From Gammaproteobacteria bacterium (lineage in GTDB: Bacteria; Pseudomonadota; Gammaproteobacteria; GRL18), in the NCBI GenBank assembly GCA_016744995.1, contig JADGDG010000003.1, forward strand, positions 186,001 through 250,000: a DNA stretch of 64,000 nucleotides, given 5' to 3'. A program made the position numbers and the translations under genes. Shown one piece after another: positions 46,061-55,327 of the stretch; the stretch's first letter is position 1; the number at the start of each line of letters is the position of its first letter. The notes beneath the pieces are model-generated. The model made no database searches, had not been told where the DNA came from, and worked only from the letters and a program-made list of their open reading frames with translations.

Positions 46061-46258
46061 ATGAAGAACGTTGGCGGAATTGATAAAATTTTACGTATTG
46101 TTGCTGGAATTGCGTTAATCGCATCTGTATTTGTACTACCTGAAGTGATGAACCCATGGGGCTACATTGGTGTTGTTCCTTTGTTAACCGGTCTGTTTAA
46201 CTTCTGTCCTCTTTACCCATTAATTGGTCTTAATACCTGCAGTAAGTGTAAAGATTGA
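46061..46258 (+). CDS. DUF2892 small membrane protein
   Basis: A 65-residue protein started at ATG 46061, with GGAG nine bases upstream. It has the DUF2892 pattern: MKNVGGIDKILRIVAGIAL, a second helix after a Gly-rich turn (WGYIGVVPLLTGLFNFCPLY), and CSKCKD at the end. Members are often near sulfur-transfer or YgaP-like genes. Function unknown. It is preceded by a strong Crp/Fnr-type operator. Confidence 0.88.
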   Translation: MKNVGGIDKILRIVAGIALIASVFVLPEVMNPWGYIGVVPLLTGLFNFCPLYPLIGLNTCSKCKD

Positions 46259-46628
46259 TTCAGTTTTTCTTGAGTGGAGCCTTTCTCCACTCGCTCTGAT
46301 AGCTCATGAAATAATTTTTTTTGCGTAACTATTGTGTGACTATAGCAAGGTGTTTTTTTAAAGTGCAACACTCCCCCCCATTGCATGTTTATTTTAAAAG
46401 CACCTTGCTATAGTTATTCTCCCCATGATATTAATTCATTCCATTCCATCATAAAAAGCTAAGCATACACTTCGTTATATTATAATTTGTTGATTTTCTA
46501 AGAAAATAAAAACTGTGAACGACTTGGTATTCCCAAATTTTTCTATTGCACTTCTCTAAGTATAATGACAGTATATTTAAAAAAACTCATTGGATGAGCA
46601 ATAATAAAATTCAAATAGGGGAAGATCC
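46259..46628. other. Intergenic region with an inverted-repeat structure
   Basis: No gene. The inverted repeat 46339-46414 is described separately. The rest, including AAAATAAAAACTGTGAACGA near 46505, holds nothing recognised. The Sel1-protein promoter must lie within the last ~100 bases. Confidence 0.6.
46339..46414. repeat. Inverted repeat, 14-bp perfect arms
   Basis: ACTATAGCAAGGTG (46339-46352) and CACCTTGCTATAGT (46401-46414), with further partial pairing inside and a TGCAA/TTGCA stem around the C-run at 46372-46379. It may end the DUF2892 transcript or be a small mobile repeat. Confidence 0.7.
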
Positions 46629-47147
46629 ATGTTTGCAAACACGAAAAGTTTAAAGCATTACGCCAAATACAGTCAACTTATCCCACTTACTATTCTTTTA
46701 CTTTCAAGCAGCATAACGGTCCAGGCATCAGAGTCCTGCACCAGCCTGTTTGAAAAAGGCCACTATAAACCAGCACTGAAACAATGCTCCGTCGATGCAA
46801 AACATAACTCATCAAAGGCCGACTATATTTTAGGACAACTCTATATTAAGGGCTTAGGCGTACAGCAAAATATCAATAAAGGTCTTGCTCACTATAGACA
46901 AGCCGTTTTAAATAACGATGTGGATTCTCAGATTGCCCTGGGTCAGTACCATGCTGCCAACAAACAATATTTACAAAGTCATATATTCTTTTCATTAGCT
47001 ATTGATAATGGTAGTTTAAAAGCATTAAATCTTAAGAGTCATGCCTCAGAAAATTTAACTGACCATGAGCTGGAACTTTCAAAAGATTTTCTTAATCTGG
47101 TAAAAGTAGCAATAAGTCAACAAAGAAATAATGTCGTTAGTAATTAG
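46629..47147 (+). CDS. Exported Sel1-repeat protein
   Basis: A 172-residue precursor with a signal peptide (~1-34). Mature Cys-containing N-terminus (SCTSLFEKGHYKPALKQC), then Sel1-type helix pairs: YILGQLYIKGLGVQQNINKG and IALGQYHAANKQYLQS. Sel1 repeats are protein-binding solenoids, often in envelope stress or secretion contexts. The AGGGGAAGATCC before the ATG gives a good ribosome site. Partner unknown. Confidence 0.82.
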   Translation: MFANTKSLKHYAKYSQLIPLTILLLSSSITVQASESCTSLFEKGHYKPALKQCSVDAKHNSSKADYILGQLYIKGLGVQQNINKGLAHYRQAVLNNDVDSQIALGQYHAANKQYLQSHIFFSLAIDNGSLKALNLKSHASENLTDHELELSKDFLNLVKVAISQQRNNVVSN

Positions 47148-47169
47148 TGCCCATCAGTAAATTTTTGTT

Positions 47170-47209
47170 CTTTTACTGTCCTCCTTCTTCGCAGGGGAGA
47201 AAGTAAAAG
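47170..47209 (+). terminator. Hairpin downstream of the Sel1 gene
   Basis: CTTTTACT (47170-47177) pairs with AGTAAAAG (47202-47209), with inner CTCC/GGAG pairing. It sits between convergent stops. No long U-tract on the + strand. Confidence 0.5.
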
Positions 47210-47210
47210 T

Positions 47211-48413
47211 TCAAACAAATTGTCCGGCAGCATAGCCCGAAGACCAGGCCCATTGAAAATTATAACCACCTAAATGGCCCGTTACATCAAGCACCTCTCC
47301 TATAAAATATAATCCTGCTATTTTTTTAGCCTGCATTGTTTTAGAAGATAGTTCATTAGTATCTACACCACCCACAGTTACTTCTGCAACACGATAGCCT
47401 TCAGTAGTATCCGGCCAAAAGTGCCAGTCCTGAAAAATAGCGGCAATTATTCTGATCTCTTCAGCATCATACTGGTTGATGGCTTTATCAATAGAATGAA
47501 TCTGGCATAAACAAATCACCAGCCGTCTGGGCATTTTTCGAGAAAGTAAATTTTTCACCAGCACCTTTTCCTGTTGTGCCTGCTGAGCCAATAACCACTG
47601 CTCAAGATCAAGATCAGGTAGTAATTTAATCTTCAGGGATTCACCCATACGAGCATGTTCAACTTTCCAATAAGAAGAAATTTGCAACACCACCGGCCCG
47701 CTGATCCCTTTATGAGTAAAAAGTAAATTTTCTTTAAATGAATGACCTTCATAAGTAATTTCTGCCTCCAGCGCAATACCGGAAAGTTCCTTATATTTAT
47801 TACTGTCTTTAGTACTATAGCAAAGAGGTACAAGACCTGGGCGGGTAGTAATAATTTTCAAGCCAAATTGTTTAGCCAAACGCAGTCCAAAATCACTGGC
47901 TCCCATTTTAGGAACCGACAGGCCTCCTGTTGCAACAACAAGTGAATGGCTCTGATATGCCCCCTTGGAAGAAGTGATATTAAATTTAAATAATTCAGTT
48001 TCAGAATATTCAATAGAATTAACCTGAGTATCCAGTTGAATTTTTATCCTATTTTTATTACATTCCTGAAGCAGCATCTGAATAATATCATTAGCACTTC
48101 GATCGCAAAATAATTGACCATGTTCTCTTTCATGCCAGGGAATATTGTGTTCAGATAATAAGCTTAGAAAATCATAATATTGATAGCGGGACAAAGCGGA
48201 TTTGCAAAAATGTTTATTATCAGATAAATAGTTACTGGCACTCACATCATAATTAGAAAAATTACAACGCCCTCCACCTGAGATGCGGATTTTTTTCCCC
48301 GCTTTGGCAGCATGGTCAAGCACCAGCACATTTCGACCGCGTTTACCTGCCTCAATAGCACACATTAAACCTGATGCACTAGCACCTATAATCAAAACAT
48401 CAAAATCAGTCAT
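47211..48413 (-). CDS. YhiN/HI0933-family flavoprotein
   Basis: A 400-residue FAD protein. N-terminal Rossmann motif IIGASASGLMCAIEAG, then KKIRISGGGRCNFSN, a family hallmark. Later TGGLSVPKMGASDFGLRLA and GHLGGYNFQWAWSSGYAAG at the C-terminus. The reaction catalysed by this family is not established; a flavin reductase or hydroxylase-type role is assumed. Single gene, diverging from slyX. Confidence 0.9.
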   Translation of the reverse strand: MTDFDVLIIGASASGLMCAIEAGKRGRNVLVLDHAAKAGKKIRISGGGRCNFSNYDVSASNYLSDNKHFCKSALSRYQYYDFLSLLSEHNIPWHEREHGQLFCDRSANDIIQMLLQECNKNRIKIQLDTQVNSIEYSETELFKFNITSSKGAYQSHSLVVATGGLSVPKMGASDFGLRLAKQFGLKIITTRPGLVPLCYSTKDSNKYKELSGIALEAEITYEGHSFKENLLFTHKGISGPVVLQISSYWKVEHARMGESLKIKLLPDLDLEQWLLAQQAQQEKVLVKNLLSRKMPRRLVICLCQIHSIDKAINQYDAEEIRIIAAIFQDWHFWPDTTEGYRVAEVTVGGVDTNELSSKTMQAKKIAGLYFIGEVLDVTGHLGGYNFQWAWSSGYAAGQFV

Positions 48414-48542
48414 TATTATTTTTTTTAAAATCAGTTAAAATCAAAGTGGGTTTCTTATATCGACCAAAGACTCTGATTTTAACAAAAGTTTTAAAAAAAA
48501 CCCCGTCAAATTTATAATAAATTACTGTTCAAAGGCTTTACA

Positions 48543-48752
48543 ATGTCAGATATCGAAAATCGAGTCATGGAACTCGAAATTAAAAATGCTCATCAGGAAG
48601 ATACCATTGAGCAACTTAACCAAATCATTATCAGGCACCAGGCCTCTATTGATAAATTAAACCGAAATATGGAGCAGATACAGGATAAACTCAGTAATTT
48701 ACAGCAAAGCAGCTCTAAAGAAGAGCCTGAAGCCCCACCGCCTCATTATTAA
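48543..48752 (+). CDS. slyX: SlyX family protein
   Basis: A 69-residue coiled-coil protein: heptads from ~5 to 50 (ENRVMELEIKNAHQEDTIEQ, then LNQIIIRHQ and ASIDKLNRNMEQIQ), an acidic linker, and the PPPHY terminus that marks SlyX. Cellular role unknown despite wide distribution in Gammaproteobacteria. No partner is adjacent in the same direction. Confidence 0.92.
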   Translation: MSDIENRVMELEIKNAHQEDTIEQLNQIIIRHQASIDKLNRNMEQIQDKLSNLQQSSSKEEPEAPPPHY

Positions 48753-48814
48753 TACTCATGCTTACTATATTTGAACCTGCTAGCTGAAAATCAAGCGGGT
48801 TTGCCTTTGGAGTG

Positions 48815-49102
48815 TTATTCTTCATAGGCAAGAAGTTCAACATCCGCAGCTTCTTGCCTAAGAACTATAAGAGATTGATATTCTGGAGAAGAATGCCAAT
48901 TATTCAATGCTTTTATATCAGGAAAGCGTATTACTACCGTATCATTGTATTCATGCTTTCCTGAAAAAACGGAAGCAAGTTTACCTCTGAATACAAGTTC
49001 ACCATCCCAGGGTTCAATGGTAGCTGGAAGCTTGCTACAGTATTCCAACCATTTTTCAGTATCAATTATTGTTATATGCCCAATAAGATATGCATTTGCC
49101 AT
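48815..49102 (-). CDS. DUF1330 protein
   Basis: A 95-residue ferredoxin-like-fold protein of the DUF1330 family: AYLIGHITI, EKWLEYCSKLPATI, VVIRFPDIKALNNWHSSPEY and LVLRQ-type end. Members are small cytosolic dimers of unknown function. It lies 57 bases downstream of the chemoreceptor gene on the same strand and may share its transcript. Confidence 0.88.
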   Translation of the reverse strand: MANAYLIGHITIIDTEKWLEYCSKLPATIEPWDGELVFRGKLASVFSGKHEYNDTVVIRFPDIKALNNWHSSPEYQSLIVLRQEAADVELLAYEE

Positions 49103-49159
49103 ATTTTAAGTATTTACCTTCACCATAAAACTTCTTTAAAAATAGTCACATGTCTTTTA

Positions 49160-50920
49160 TTATTCAGCAGCTTTACTTAATTGATCCATTAATTGAAACA
49201 TTTGAATACTAGCTTCTTCTGCTTGTTTAAATTTTTCAATAACTTCCTGAGTACTATTCATTAATTCATTGTTTCTGGCCAATTCAATAACCTCTATTAC
49301 ACTACTATGTACTAAAGCATGTGGTTTTTGAAGTTTACTATAGTTTTCATTTTGGCCAAAGAGTGACTTACCCTCAGATGCGTACCACTGACCAAACTGA
49401 CAATTTGTATGATCAGATATTGCACTATCAACATCTTTTAATATTACGGCTTTGTAGCCTACTTGTTTAAATTTAACATGATCTAATTTTGCCGAGTTGA
49501 GATAGATCTGGTGTGTGGCAGTTTGCGTGTCTTTTGCAATGATCTCTATGCGCTCTTTCAAAGAAATGAAACTTGAATGAAATGCTTCAAGAATTTTAAT
49601 CGAATCATCAGATGCTTCATTGATATTGAGACTATCCGTTACCATTTCCTTGGCATTCACCTTAAGCTGTCCAATATTTTGCTCAATATCCAGTGTAGCC
49701 TTTTGAGTATTAGCAGAAAGCTGCCTGACCTCATCAGCAACAACAGCAAAGCCTCTTCCATGCTCCCCAGCTCTGGCTGCTTCAATGGCTGCATTCAATG
49801 CAAGCAAATTTGTTTGTTCAGAAATATTTTTTATCAGAGTAACAACATTATCAATTTCGTCCATCTGTTGATACAAATTGTGAGAATTTGCTTCTGAATT
49901 GGCGGCCAGATTTTTAATATTTTGAATAGTAGATGATACTTCATGACTTTGCCTGGTCATTTCATCAATATTTTTGTCTGCCTGACTGTTTAGTTGGTTG
50001 ATTTCTTCCAGGTAATCTTTATTAGAGGCTAAACCTTGTTGAACTAATTGAATGTTGTTATTTGAGTTATTAATTGATAAATCAATTAAAGATCCCACTA
50101 ATTGATTCTGCTCTTGTTCTGATAACATATCAGCCAGATTTTTTTCTGATTCCTCAGAGTGTTGTATGGCCTTATTTGCGGCATCTGAGGCATTATCTAA
50201 TAACAGATTAATGGCATTTTCAATACTGCCAATTTCATCTTTACCTCTGATTTCTATTCTGGCATTCACATTTCCTTTAGATAAAATTTCTTTAACTTGA
50301 ATCCCCAAACTCATAATGCATTTAACAATGTTTCTCATAATGAATGTCACCAGTGAGACAATAACAAGCGTCAGTAAACCGCCTTTTATCACAAATGAGG
50401 AAATACTGTTTTTGAGTAATTCTTCATAAGCAAGATTGGTATTATCACTCAGTTTTTTAACAGATTCAGTTATAGATTGGGTTTTAAACTTTAGCTCACG
50501 CCAGATTTTCAGGCGCTTACTCATATCATCTTTGGTGAGTGAACCAGCCTGCACTTTTTGGTTAAGAGCAGTAGCAACATCATTAAATGCAGTATATTCC
50601 GTATAAATCTGTTGATAGAGTTCATTGTTAATTTCTTTTAAATAAGCAACGCTGGCAACAACCTTTTTCATTGCTGATTGCATGGTTTTTTTAGCTTTAT
50701 CGCTATTATTCATAAAAACAACACCAGAAGAACTATTAAAAAGCAGCCCGCCAATAATAATACCGTCCAGTGCTGATTTTTGTTGAGAAATATTATAACT
50801 GGCATAATACTTGTCTTTGATTTCCTGCATGGATTGAAAGGTGGTTAAACCCAGCCAAATGAAACCAACAATTGTAATAATAGAAATTAATAAGCTTTTT
50901 TGAGAAATTGAAAGGTTCAT
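49160..50920 (-). CDS. Methyl-accepting chemotaxis protein with CZB domain
   Basis: A 586-residue chemoreceptor. TM1 ~10-27, periplasmic four-helix-type region ~28-170, TM2 ~175-196, HAMP-like ~200-250, then the signalling coiled coil with the hairpin tip [19 protein letters not shown] and [17 protein letters not shown]-terminal CZB (zinc-binding) domain follows (~465-560): LDHVKFK, CQFGQWY and HALVHSSV supply its His and Cys ligands. CZB domains respond to zinc or hypochlorous acid. No che genes are in the window. Confidence 0.93.
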   Translation of the reverse strand: MNLSISQKSLLISIITIVGFIWLGLTTFQSMQEIKDKYYASYNISQQKSALDGIIIGGLLFNSSSGVVFMNNSDKAKKTMQSAMKKVVASVAYLKEINNELYQQIYTEYTAFNDVATALNQKVQAGSLTKDDMSKRLKIWRELKFKTQSITESVKKLSDNTNLAYEELLKNSISSFVIKGGLLTLVIVSLVTFIMRNIVKCIMSLGIQVKEILSKGNVNARIEIRGKDEIGSIENAINLLLDNASDAANKAIQHSEESEKNLADMLSEQEQNQLVGSLIDLSINNSNNNIQLVQQGLASNKDYLEEINQLNSQADKNIDEMTRQSHEVSSTIQNIKNLAANSEANSHNLYQQMDEIDNVVTLIKNISEQTNLLALNAAIEAARAGEHGRGFAVVADEVRQLSANTQKATLDIEQNIGQLKVNAKEMVTDSLNINEASDDSIKILEAFHSSFISLKERIEIIAKDTQTATHQIYLNSAKLDHVKFKQVGYKAVILKDVDSAISDHTNCQFGQWYASEGKSLFGQNENYSKLQKPHALVHSSVIEVIELARNNELMNSTQEVIEKFKQAEEASIQMFQLMDQLSKAAE

Positions 50921-50989
50921 GATTATTATTATTTCCTTAGAATTTTGTTCTATTGCGTAGAGACCATCAGCCTTAAAGTAATTTATTTA

Positions 50990-51006
50990 GTAACTATTCA
51001 GCGTGT
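50990..51006 (+). repeat. Isolated end of the palindromic element
   Basis: GTAACTATTCAGCGTGT matches the terminus of the element at 43889-44050 (closest to its right-hand end). No opposing arm or internal sequence is found here, so it is a solo end or a decayed copy, 70 bases upstream of the chemoreceptor start. Confidence 0.55.
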
Positions 51007-51200
51007 GTACTATTATTAGTATCGGTTCAATAATATATTTCTAAAGTAAAAACCATCACTTTATTAACAAATCATGATTTATGTCAAAAAAATTGTACTT
51101 GCGTATTCTACTGATCAGATTTTTACATTTATATTAGGGCATTTATATTAGGATCAGCCTTACTATCAGAGCAGACATTGCAGTACAGCCACTCTTTCAA

Positions 51201-52349
51201 TTACTTTGGTTTTATCCTTAATATTCGACCGCTATCGGTTGAAAAATAGATCCAGCCTTCCGGACTTTCAACAACACATCGAATACGCTCACCAAAGCTT
51301 GTCAATAAGCGCTCTTCAGCAACTGCTTTTAATTCAGAATTAATGACAACCCGGTTTAAATGTTGTAATTTTAAAGCACCTGAAAACAGATCGCCTTGCC
51401 ACTGCGGAAAGGCTTTACCTGAATAAATCAATAAGCTGCTGGGAGCAATAGAAGGAACATAGAATTTAACAGGTTGTTCCATCCCTTCTCTGTGTGTATC
51501 TTCTCCGACATTGACTGGCCCCCAGTATTCCTGACCATATGAAATCACAGGCCAGCCATAATTCTTACCCGCTTGTATCAAATTAATTTCATCCCCGCCT
51601 CTTGGCCCATGCTCTATAGACCAGAGACGATTCATTTTTTTATCATAAAACAGTCCCTGGGGATTTCGATGACCATAACTCCAGATCTCAGAAAGAATAT
51701 TTTTTTGACCAGAGAACGGATTATCTTTCGGTATACTGCCATCAAGATTCAGTCGTAAAATGGCACCTGCATGATTTGACCGATCCTGAGCATTTGGGCG
51801 GTGACCTCGGTCACCAATAGAAAAAAACACATGGCCATTTTCATCAAAAGTGATTCGGCTTCCATAGTGACGAGTTGTTTTTTCTGATGACTGACTGACG
51901 AGCAGATCCTGCCAATCAGTCAAACTATTGTTTTTCAGTTTGGCCCTGGCCAATGTGGTTGCACTTTTATTGCCTGTTTGTTTACTATAAGTAAAATATA
52001 CCCATCCAGTCTGGGCATAATTATCTGCAACAGCGACATCAAGAAGTCCTCCCTGACCATTATGATAAACAGAAGGCGTATTTTCCAGCCAGGTCAGTTC
52101 CTTTTCTTTGAGCTTAAGTAAACCAATTTGACCATCCTTTTGTGAAATAATGATCTTATTGTCTGATAGAAAGGCCATCCCCCATGGTATACCTAAACCA
52201 TTAAATACTTCTTCAACAGCAAATGAATTTTTTTTATCATGGCTCATTATTTCAAATGAACACACAGGGTGGCTGAAACAAAAAAACAGCCCCATAATTA
52301 GAATATATTGAATTCTCAAATTATTTCTTGCCTTACACGATGTCATCAT
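51201..52349 (-). CDS. PQQ-dependent sugar dehydrogenase (YliI/GDH-B type)
   Basis: A 382-residue precursor with a signal peptide (~1-32). Six-bladed beta-propeller of the soluble glucose/aldose dehydrogenase family: GIPWGMAFLSDNK, YHNGQGGLLDVAV, GDRGHRPNAQDRSNHAG, IWSYGHRNPQGLFYD and EHGPRGGDEINLI. The PQQ- and calcium-binding residues lie in the last three motifs. It would oxidise sugars in the periplasm. No PQQ synthesis genes are in the window. Confidence 0.9.
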   Translation of the reverse strand: MMTSCKARNNLRIQYILIMGLFFCFSHPVCSFEIMSHDKKNSFAVEEVFNGLGIPWGMAFLSDNKIIISQKDGQIGLLKLKEKELTWLENTPSVYHNGQGGLLDVAVADNYAQTGWVYFTYSKQTGNKSATTLARAKLKNNSLTDWQDLLVSQSSEKTTRHYGSRITFDENGHVFFSIGDRGHRPNAQDRSNHAGAILRLNLDGSIPKDNPFSGQKNILSEIWSYGHRNPQGLFYDKKMNRLWSIEHGPRGGDEINLIQAGKNYGWPVISYGQEYWGPVNVGEDTHREGMEQPVKFYVPSIAPSSLLIYSGKAFPQWQGDLFSGALKLQHLNRVVINSELKAVAEERLLTSFGERIRCVVESPEGWIYFSTDSGRILRIKPK

Positions 52350-52426
52350 CAGATCATTTCATCAATTAACTCAATTCCATAATATTACCATCAGACACTT
52401 TTGTATACCTTACATTTTTTAATCAT

Positions 52427-52448
52427 TATGTGTTGACCAAAACACATA
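52427..52448 (+). promoter_or_regulatory. Inverted repeat upstream of vapBC
   Basis: TATGTGTT-GACCAA-AACACATA, perfect 8-bp arms. It shares the TGTGT/ACACA theme with the nearer repeat at 52505-52532. Could serve vapBC or the diverging dehydrogenase gene. Confidence 0.5.
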
Positions 52449-52504
52449 GTCCCAACGTACTTTCCAATGTAAGGCCTTGTTATGTAGTAGTTTTAAGTCT
52501 AAAA

Positions 52505-52532
52505 TGTGTATATAAATAAAAATCAATACACA
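52505..52532 (+). promoter_or_regulatory. Probable VapB operator
   Basis: TGTGTAT (52505-52511) and ATACACA (52526-52532), inverted with a 14-base AT-rich spacer, ending right before the vapB ribosome site. Typical position for toxin-antitoxin autorepression. Confidence 0.6.
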
Positions 52533-52544
52533 GAGGAGTCTTTA

Positions 52545-52736
52545 ATGAGAACAAATATTGTAATTGATGATAATTTAATGAGTGATGCACTTCAAATAAC
52601 AGGGCTGAAAACCAAGAAAGAAGCTGTTGAATTGGGCCTTAAAACATTGATTATGTTAAAAAAACAAGAAGAAATTAAGAAATTCAAAGGTAAATTAAAA
52701 TGGGAAGGTGATTTAAACAGTATGAGAACTGACTAA
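52545..52736 (+). CDS. vapB: VapB-type antitoxin
   Basis: A 63-residue antitoxin started at ATG 52545, with GAGGAG eight bases upstream; a longer frame lacks a ribosome site. N-terminal ribbon-helix-helix pattern MRTNIVIDDNLMSDALQI and TKKEAVELGLKTLI, as in type II VapB (DUF2191). The C-terminus (KFKGKLKWEGDL) should wrap the toxin. It overlaps vapC by one base (TAATG). Confidence 0.88.
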   Translation: MRTNIVIDDNLMSDALQITGLKTKKEAVELGLKTLIMLKKQEEIKKFKGKLKWEGDLNSMRTD

Positions 52737-53134
52737 TGATTATGGTGGATTCCAGTGTATGGATTGATTATTTTAATGGTGATGAAAATCCTGAAGTCAA
52801 ATATTTGGATGCAATTTTAGGTATCAAGCCTGTGGTAATAGGTGATCTGATTTTAACTGAAGTACTGCAAGGGTTTAGAAATAACAAGGACTATAGAAAT
52901 GCCAAACAACTATTTTCTTCACTAGCAGTTTGCCAACTTTCAAACAAAGATATTGCGTTAAAAAGTGCTGATAATTATCGAACTCTAAGGAAACAAGGGA
53001 TAACTATCAGAAAAACAATAGACACTATAATAGCTACTTATTGCATTGAAAATAAAATTCAACTCCTTTTTTCGGATAGGGATTTTAAACCATTTAATAA
53101 AAACCTGGGGCTAATATCTGCGCTTCAAACATAA
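52736..53134 (+). CDS. vapC: VapC toxin, PIN-domain ribonuclease
   Basis: A 132-residue PIN-domain protein. The metal-binding acidic residues are in place: D5 in VDSSVWIDY, E42 in LTEVLQG, D96 in TIDTIIA and D114/D116 in FSDRDF. An intact magnesium-dependent RNase is expected. Together with VapB this appears to be a complete, functional toxin-antitoxin pair, in contrast to the hicAB locus 1.4 kb away. Confidence 0.9.
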   Translation: MIMVDSSVWIDYFNGDENPEVKYLDAILGIKPVVIGDLILTEVLQGFRNNKDYRNAKQLFSSLAVCQLSNKDIALKSADNYRTLRKQGITIRKTIDTIIATYCIENKIQLLFSDRDFKPFNKNLGLISALQT

Positions 53135-53199
53135 CACTTTAATAATGAACCGACCGATAGTGAAGTCCAGCCGTAGGCAACATAAATTGATTTGTTATG

Positions 53200-53985
53200 T
53201 TATGTTTTGATTTCAATGCTGCCTTCCATATAAGTAACTGCATTACCTGATATCAACACCCTATCACCTTTAAGCTCACAAAGAAGCTTGCCACCACGAC
53301 TGGAGACTTGCTTCGCGCGAAATTCCGATTTCCCCAGCTTACCCGACCAGTACGGTATAAGTTGTGTATATGCAGAGCCTGTTACTGGATCTTCAGGGAC
53401 ACCAAATTTTGGCGCAAAAAACCGAACAATAAAATCAAATTCAGATGACGGCGCAGTAGCGATAACTCCACGGAGACCAAGTTTTTTCAAAGCTTCGTGA
53501 TTGGGCATAATATTCAATACATCCTCTTCTTTTTCGAAGACAGCAATATAATCATCATGTTTTAAACATTCTAAGGGTGTTTTTCCTAAACCTGATGAAA
53601 GTAATGACGGGGTACTGCATATTTCAGGAGGTTGAGCCGGGAAATCCAGGGTTAACAAGTTATCTATTTTAGATACGAGCAGCACACCAGATAACGACTC
53701 AAATGACAATACGCTTTTCTTGCAGCCCAAAATATTGAATAAAACATAAGCGCTAGCTAATGTAGCATGCCCACATAGCTTTACTTCTTTATTCGGTGTA
53801 AACCAGCGAATATGAAAACCATTTTTTATGGGAACAAAAAATGTTGTTTCAGAAAGATTATTTTCCTCTGCTATTGCCTGCATTACAGGATCTGGCAGCC
53901 ATTCTTCTAATGGAACTACCGCCGCGGGATTTCCCTCGAATTGCTTTTCAGCAAACGCATCAATTTGGTAAATAGTTAATTTCAT
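53200..53985 (-). CDS. PhzF-family isomerase/epimerase
   Basis: A 261-residue protein with the PhzF fold (two diaminopimelate-epimerase-like halves). It starts IYQIDAFAEKQFEGNPAAVV and has AEENNLSETTFFV with the probable catalytic Glu. HIRWFTPNKEVKLCGHATLA and FGVPEDPVTGSAY are family signatures. No phenazine genes are near, so the substrate is unknown. Single gene. Confidence 0.92.
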   Translation of the reverse strand: MKLTIYQIDAFAEKQFEGNPAAVVPLEEWLPDPVMQAIAEENNLSETTFFVPIKNGFHIRWFTPNKEVKLCGHATLASAYVLFNILGCKKSVLSFESLSGVLLVSKIDNLLTLDFPAQPPEICSTPSLLSSGLGKTPLECLKHDDYIAVFEKEEDVLNIMPNHEALKKLGLRGVIATAPSSEFDFIVRFFAPKFGVPEDPVTGSAYTQLIPYWSGKLGKSEFRAKQVSSRGGKLLCELKGDRVLISGNAVTYMEGSIEIKT

Positions 53986-54205
53986 TGCTCACTCTTAAAA
54001 TATAACGAGGGTGTAAAACAATTCGGCTTTGTCATTTTTCACTCAACTTTTAAAAAACTTAAGGCAACGTTAAACTTGTCTTGTAATAATCTATATATTT
54101 CATATATAGATTATTACAACAGGAAAATTGTTAATCAACGCTCCAAATCATAAATAGTCAAGAAGCCCATACACTCTACTACTAACGCTTAACAAGCCAT
54201 ACCCT

Positions 54206-54541
54206 CTAAGCGTGTGATGCTTTATTTAAAGTATCTACCACCCATTGATTCAGGCTTTTTCCTTCGGCACTTGCTTTAGTTGCAATGTCTGCATGTAGCT
54301 TTGTAGGTACTCGGACATTAAATTTCCCCGAATATTCTTTTCTTGGTTCAATATTTCTTTCTTCACATGCTTTAAGAAAAACTTTGAGTGAAATTAAACC
54401 CTCTTTCTTTAAATCCTCAATATTACTAGCGTAAAAATCTGCTCCGCCATTTAAACTAATAAATTCACCCCGAAACATTTCAATTTCTGGATCATATTTT
54501 ATGGTAGCTCGATAGCCATTAATTTCCATTAAATTCATCAT
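54206..54541 (-). CDS. hicB: HicB-type antitoxin
   Basis: A 111-residue protein. The N-terminal partial RNase-H-like fold (GYRATIKYDPEIEMFRGEF, then FYASNIEDLKKEG) and a C-terminal ribbon-helix-helix (FNVRVPTKLHADIATKASAE) are standard HicB. It probably binds the direct repeats upstream of hicA. Its ATG (54539-54541) overlaps the TGA that would end an undamaged hicA (ATGA), so coupling originally existed. The partner toxin now carries a frameshift. Confidence 0.9.
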   Translation of the reverse strand: MMNLMEINGYRATIKYDPEIEMFRGEFISLNGGADFYASNIEDLKKEGLISLKVFLKACEERNIEPRKEYSGKFNVRVPTKLHADIATKASAEGKSLNQWVVDTLNKASHA

Positions 54542-54791
54542 GGTGTTACCTCATTGTCTCTAAACCATTGTCGAATACTTGCAACTGCTCCCTTATCAGT
54601 ATCAGGGCGGGGTGAGGTCGATGGAATACACGGACTTCACCAAACAGAAAAACTTCAACACGAGAACCTTCTCTTTCAGTTAACTCCGCATCAATGGCTA
54701 TTAACAATGACTCAATATCATGCCATTTAATATTTGCACTTACTGGATGCGAGAAAATGGCTTCTAGTGTTTTTTGATGTTTGCGCTTCAT
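54538..54791 (-). pseudogene. hicA: HicA toxin, frameshifted near the C-terminus
   Basis: Zero frame gives an 81-residue product ending at 54546. It is canonical HicA up to FHRPHP (KWHDIESLLIAI, then EREGSRVEVFLFGEV), then becomes unrelated. Shifting by -1 at the CCCC run (54609-54612) restores RPDTDKGAVASIRQWFRDN and a TGA that overlaps the hicB ATG. The last helix of the HicA fold is thus lost in the zero frame, so the toxin is probably inactive. A sequencing error or slippage on the C-run would also fit. Confidence 0.85.
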
Positions 54792-54797
54792 TTAAAA

Positions 54798-54827
54798 ACA
54801 GTACCACAAGATAGTACCATCAGTCAA
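54798..54827 (-). promoter_or_regulatory. hicAB promoter with direct-repeat operator
   Basis: Reading leftwards: -35 TTGACT (54827-54822), 18-bp spacer, -10 TACTGT (54803-54798). TGGTACT occurs twice in direct orientation, seven and thirteen bases apart, inside the promoter. Only six bases separate the -10 from the hicA ATG, again suggesting a leaderless transcript. Confidence 0.6.
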
Positions 54828-55327
54828 TTTAGTATGTTGTTTAGTTTTTATCTCTTTGAAATGTGTGGATGGTCTTTTAAAAATTTAACGTTGCTTTAAA
54901 TTGTTACTGCATCGAGGAATTAGTGTGTTAAATGGACTTTACAGAAGTACCTTCAAATTTTGAGTGGTCTCACAACTGGTTTAACAAGTAGTGATTTTTA
55001 TTTACCAAGTTTAAAGCCAAATGATCAATTTATCTTCAAAAAAAATTACAGTAACCATTTCATTTTTCTGTTTAAACCAGATTTAAGGGAGGGATATACC
55101 TGAATATCGACAAGTTAAGCGTACTATGTCCTTTCCAAATTATGCTTCTATCCTCATGTAGATTGCCCTGATTTATTTTCAGACTGAACAGAAATAGCTG
55201 TTATTTTATTTGACTTTTCGGTGACTTAAGTTTGTCTCAGCACCCTACTCTCAGTGGCCTTGATTACTATACTGATATTTTCAATATGGTATGATTCTTA
55301 TTGTCAAAATATAAAACGGAAACACTC
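54828..55327. other. 500-base intergenic region upstream of the signalling cluster
   Basis: No gene, repeat or clear operator seen. AT-rich with GGAGGG-like islands near 55085. The promoter of the receiver-kinase cluster should lie in the last 100 bases (TATACTGATATT around 55268 is a weak candidate). Confidence 0.5.
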
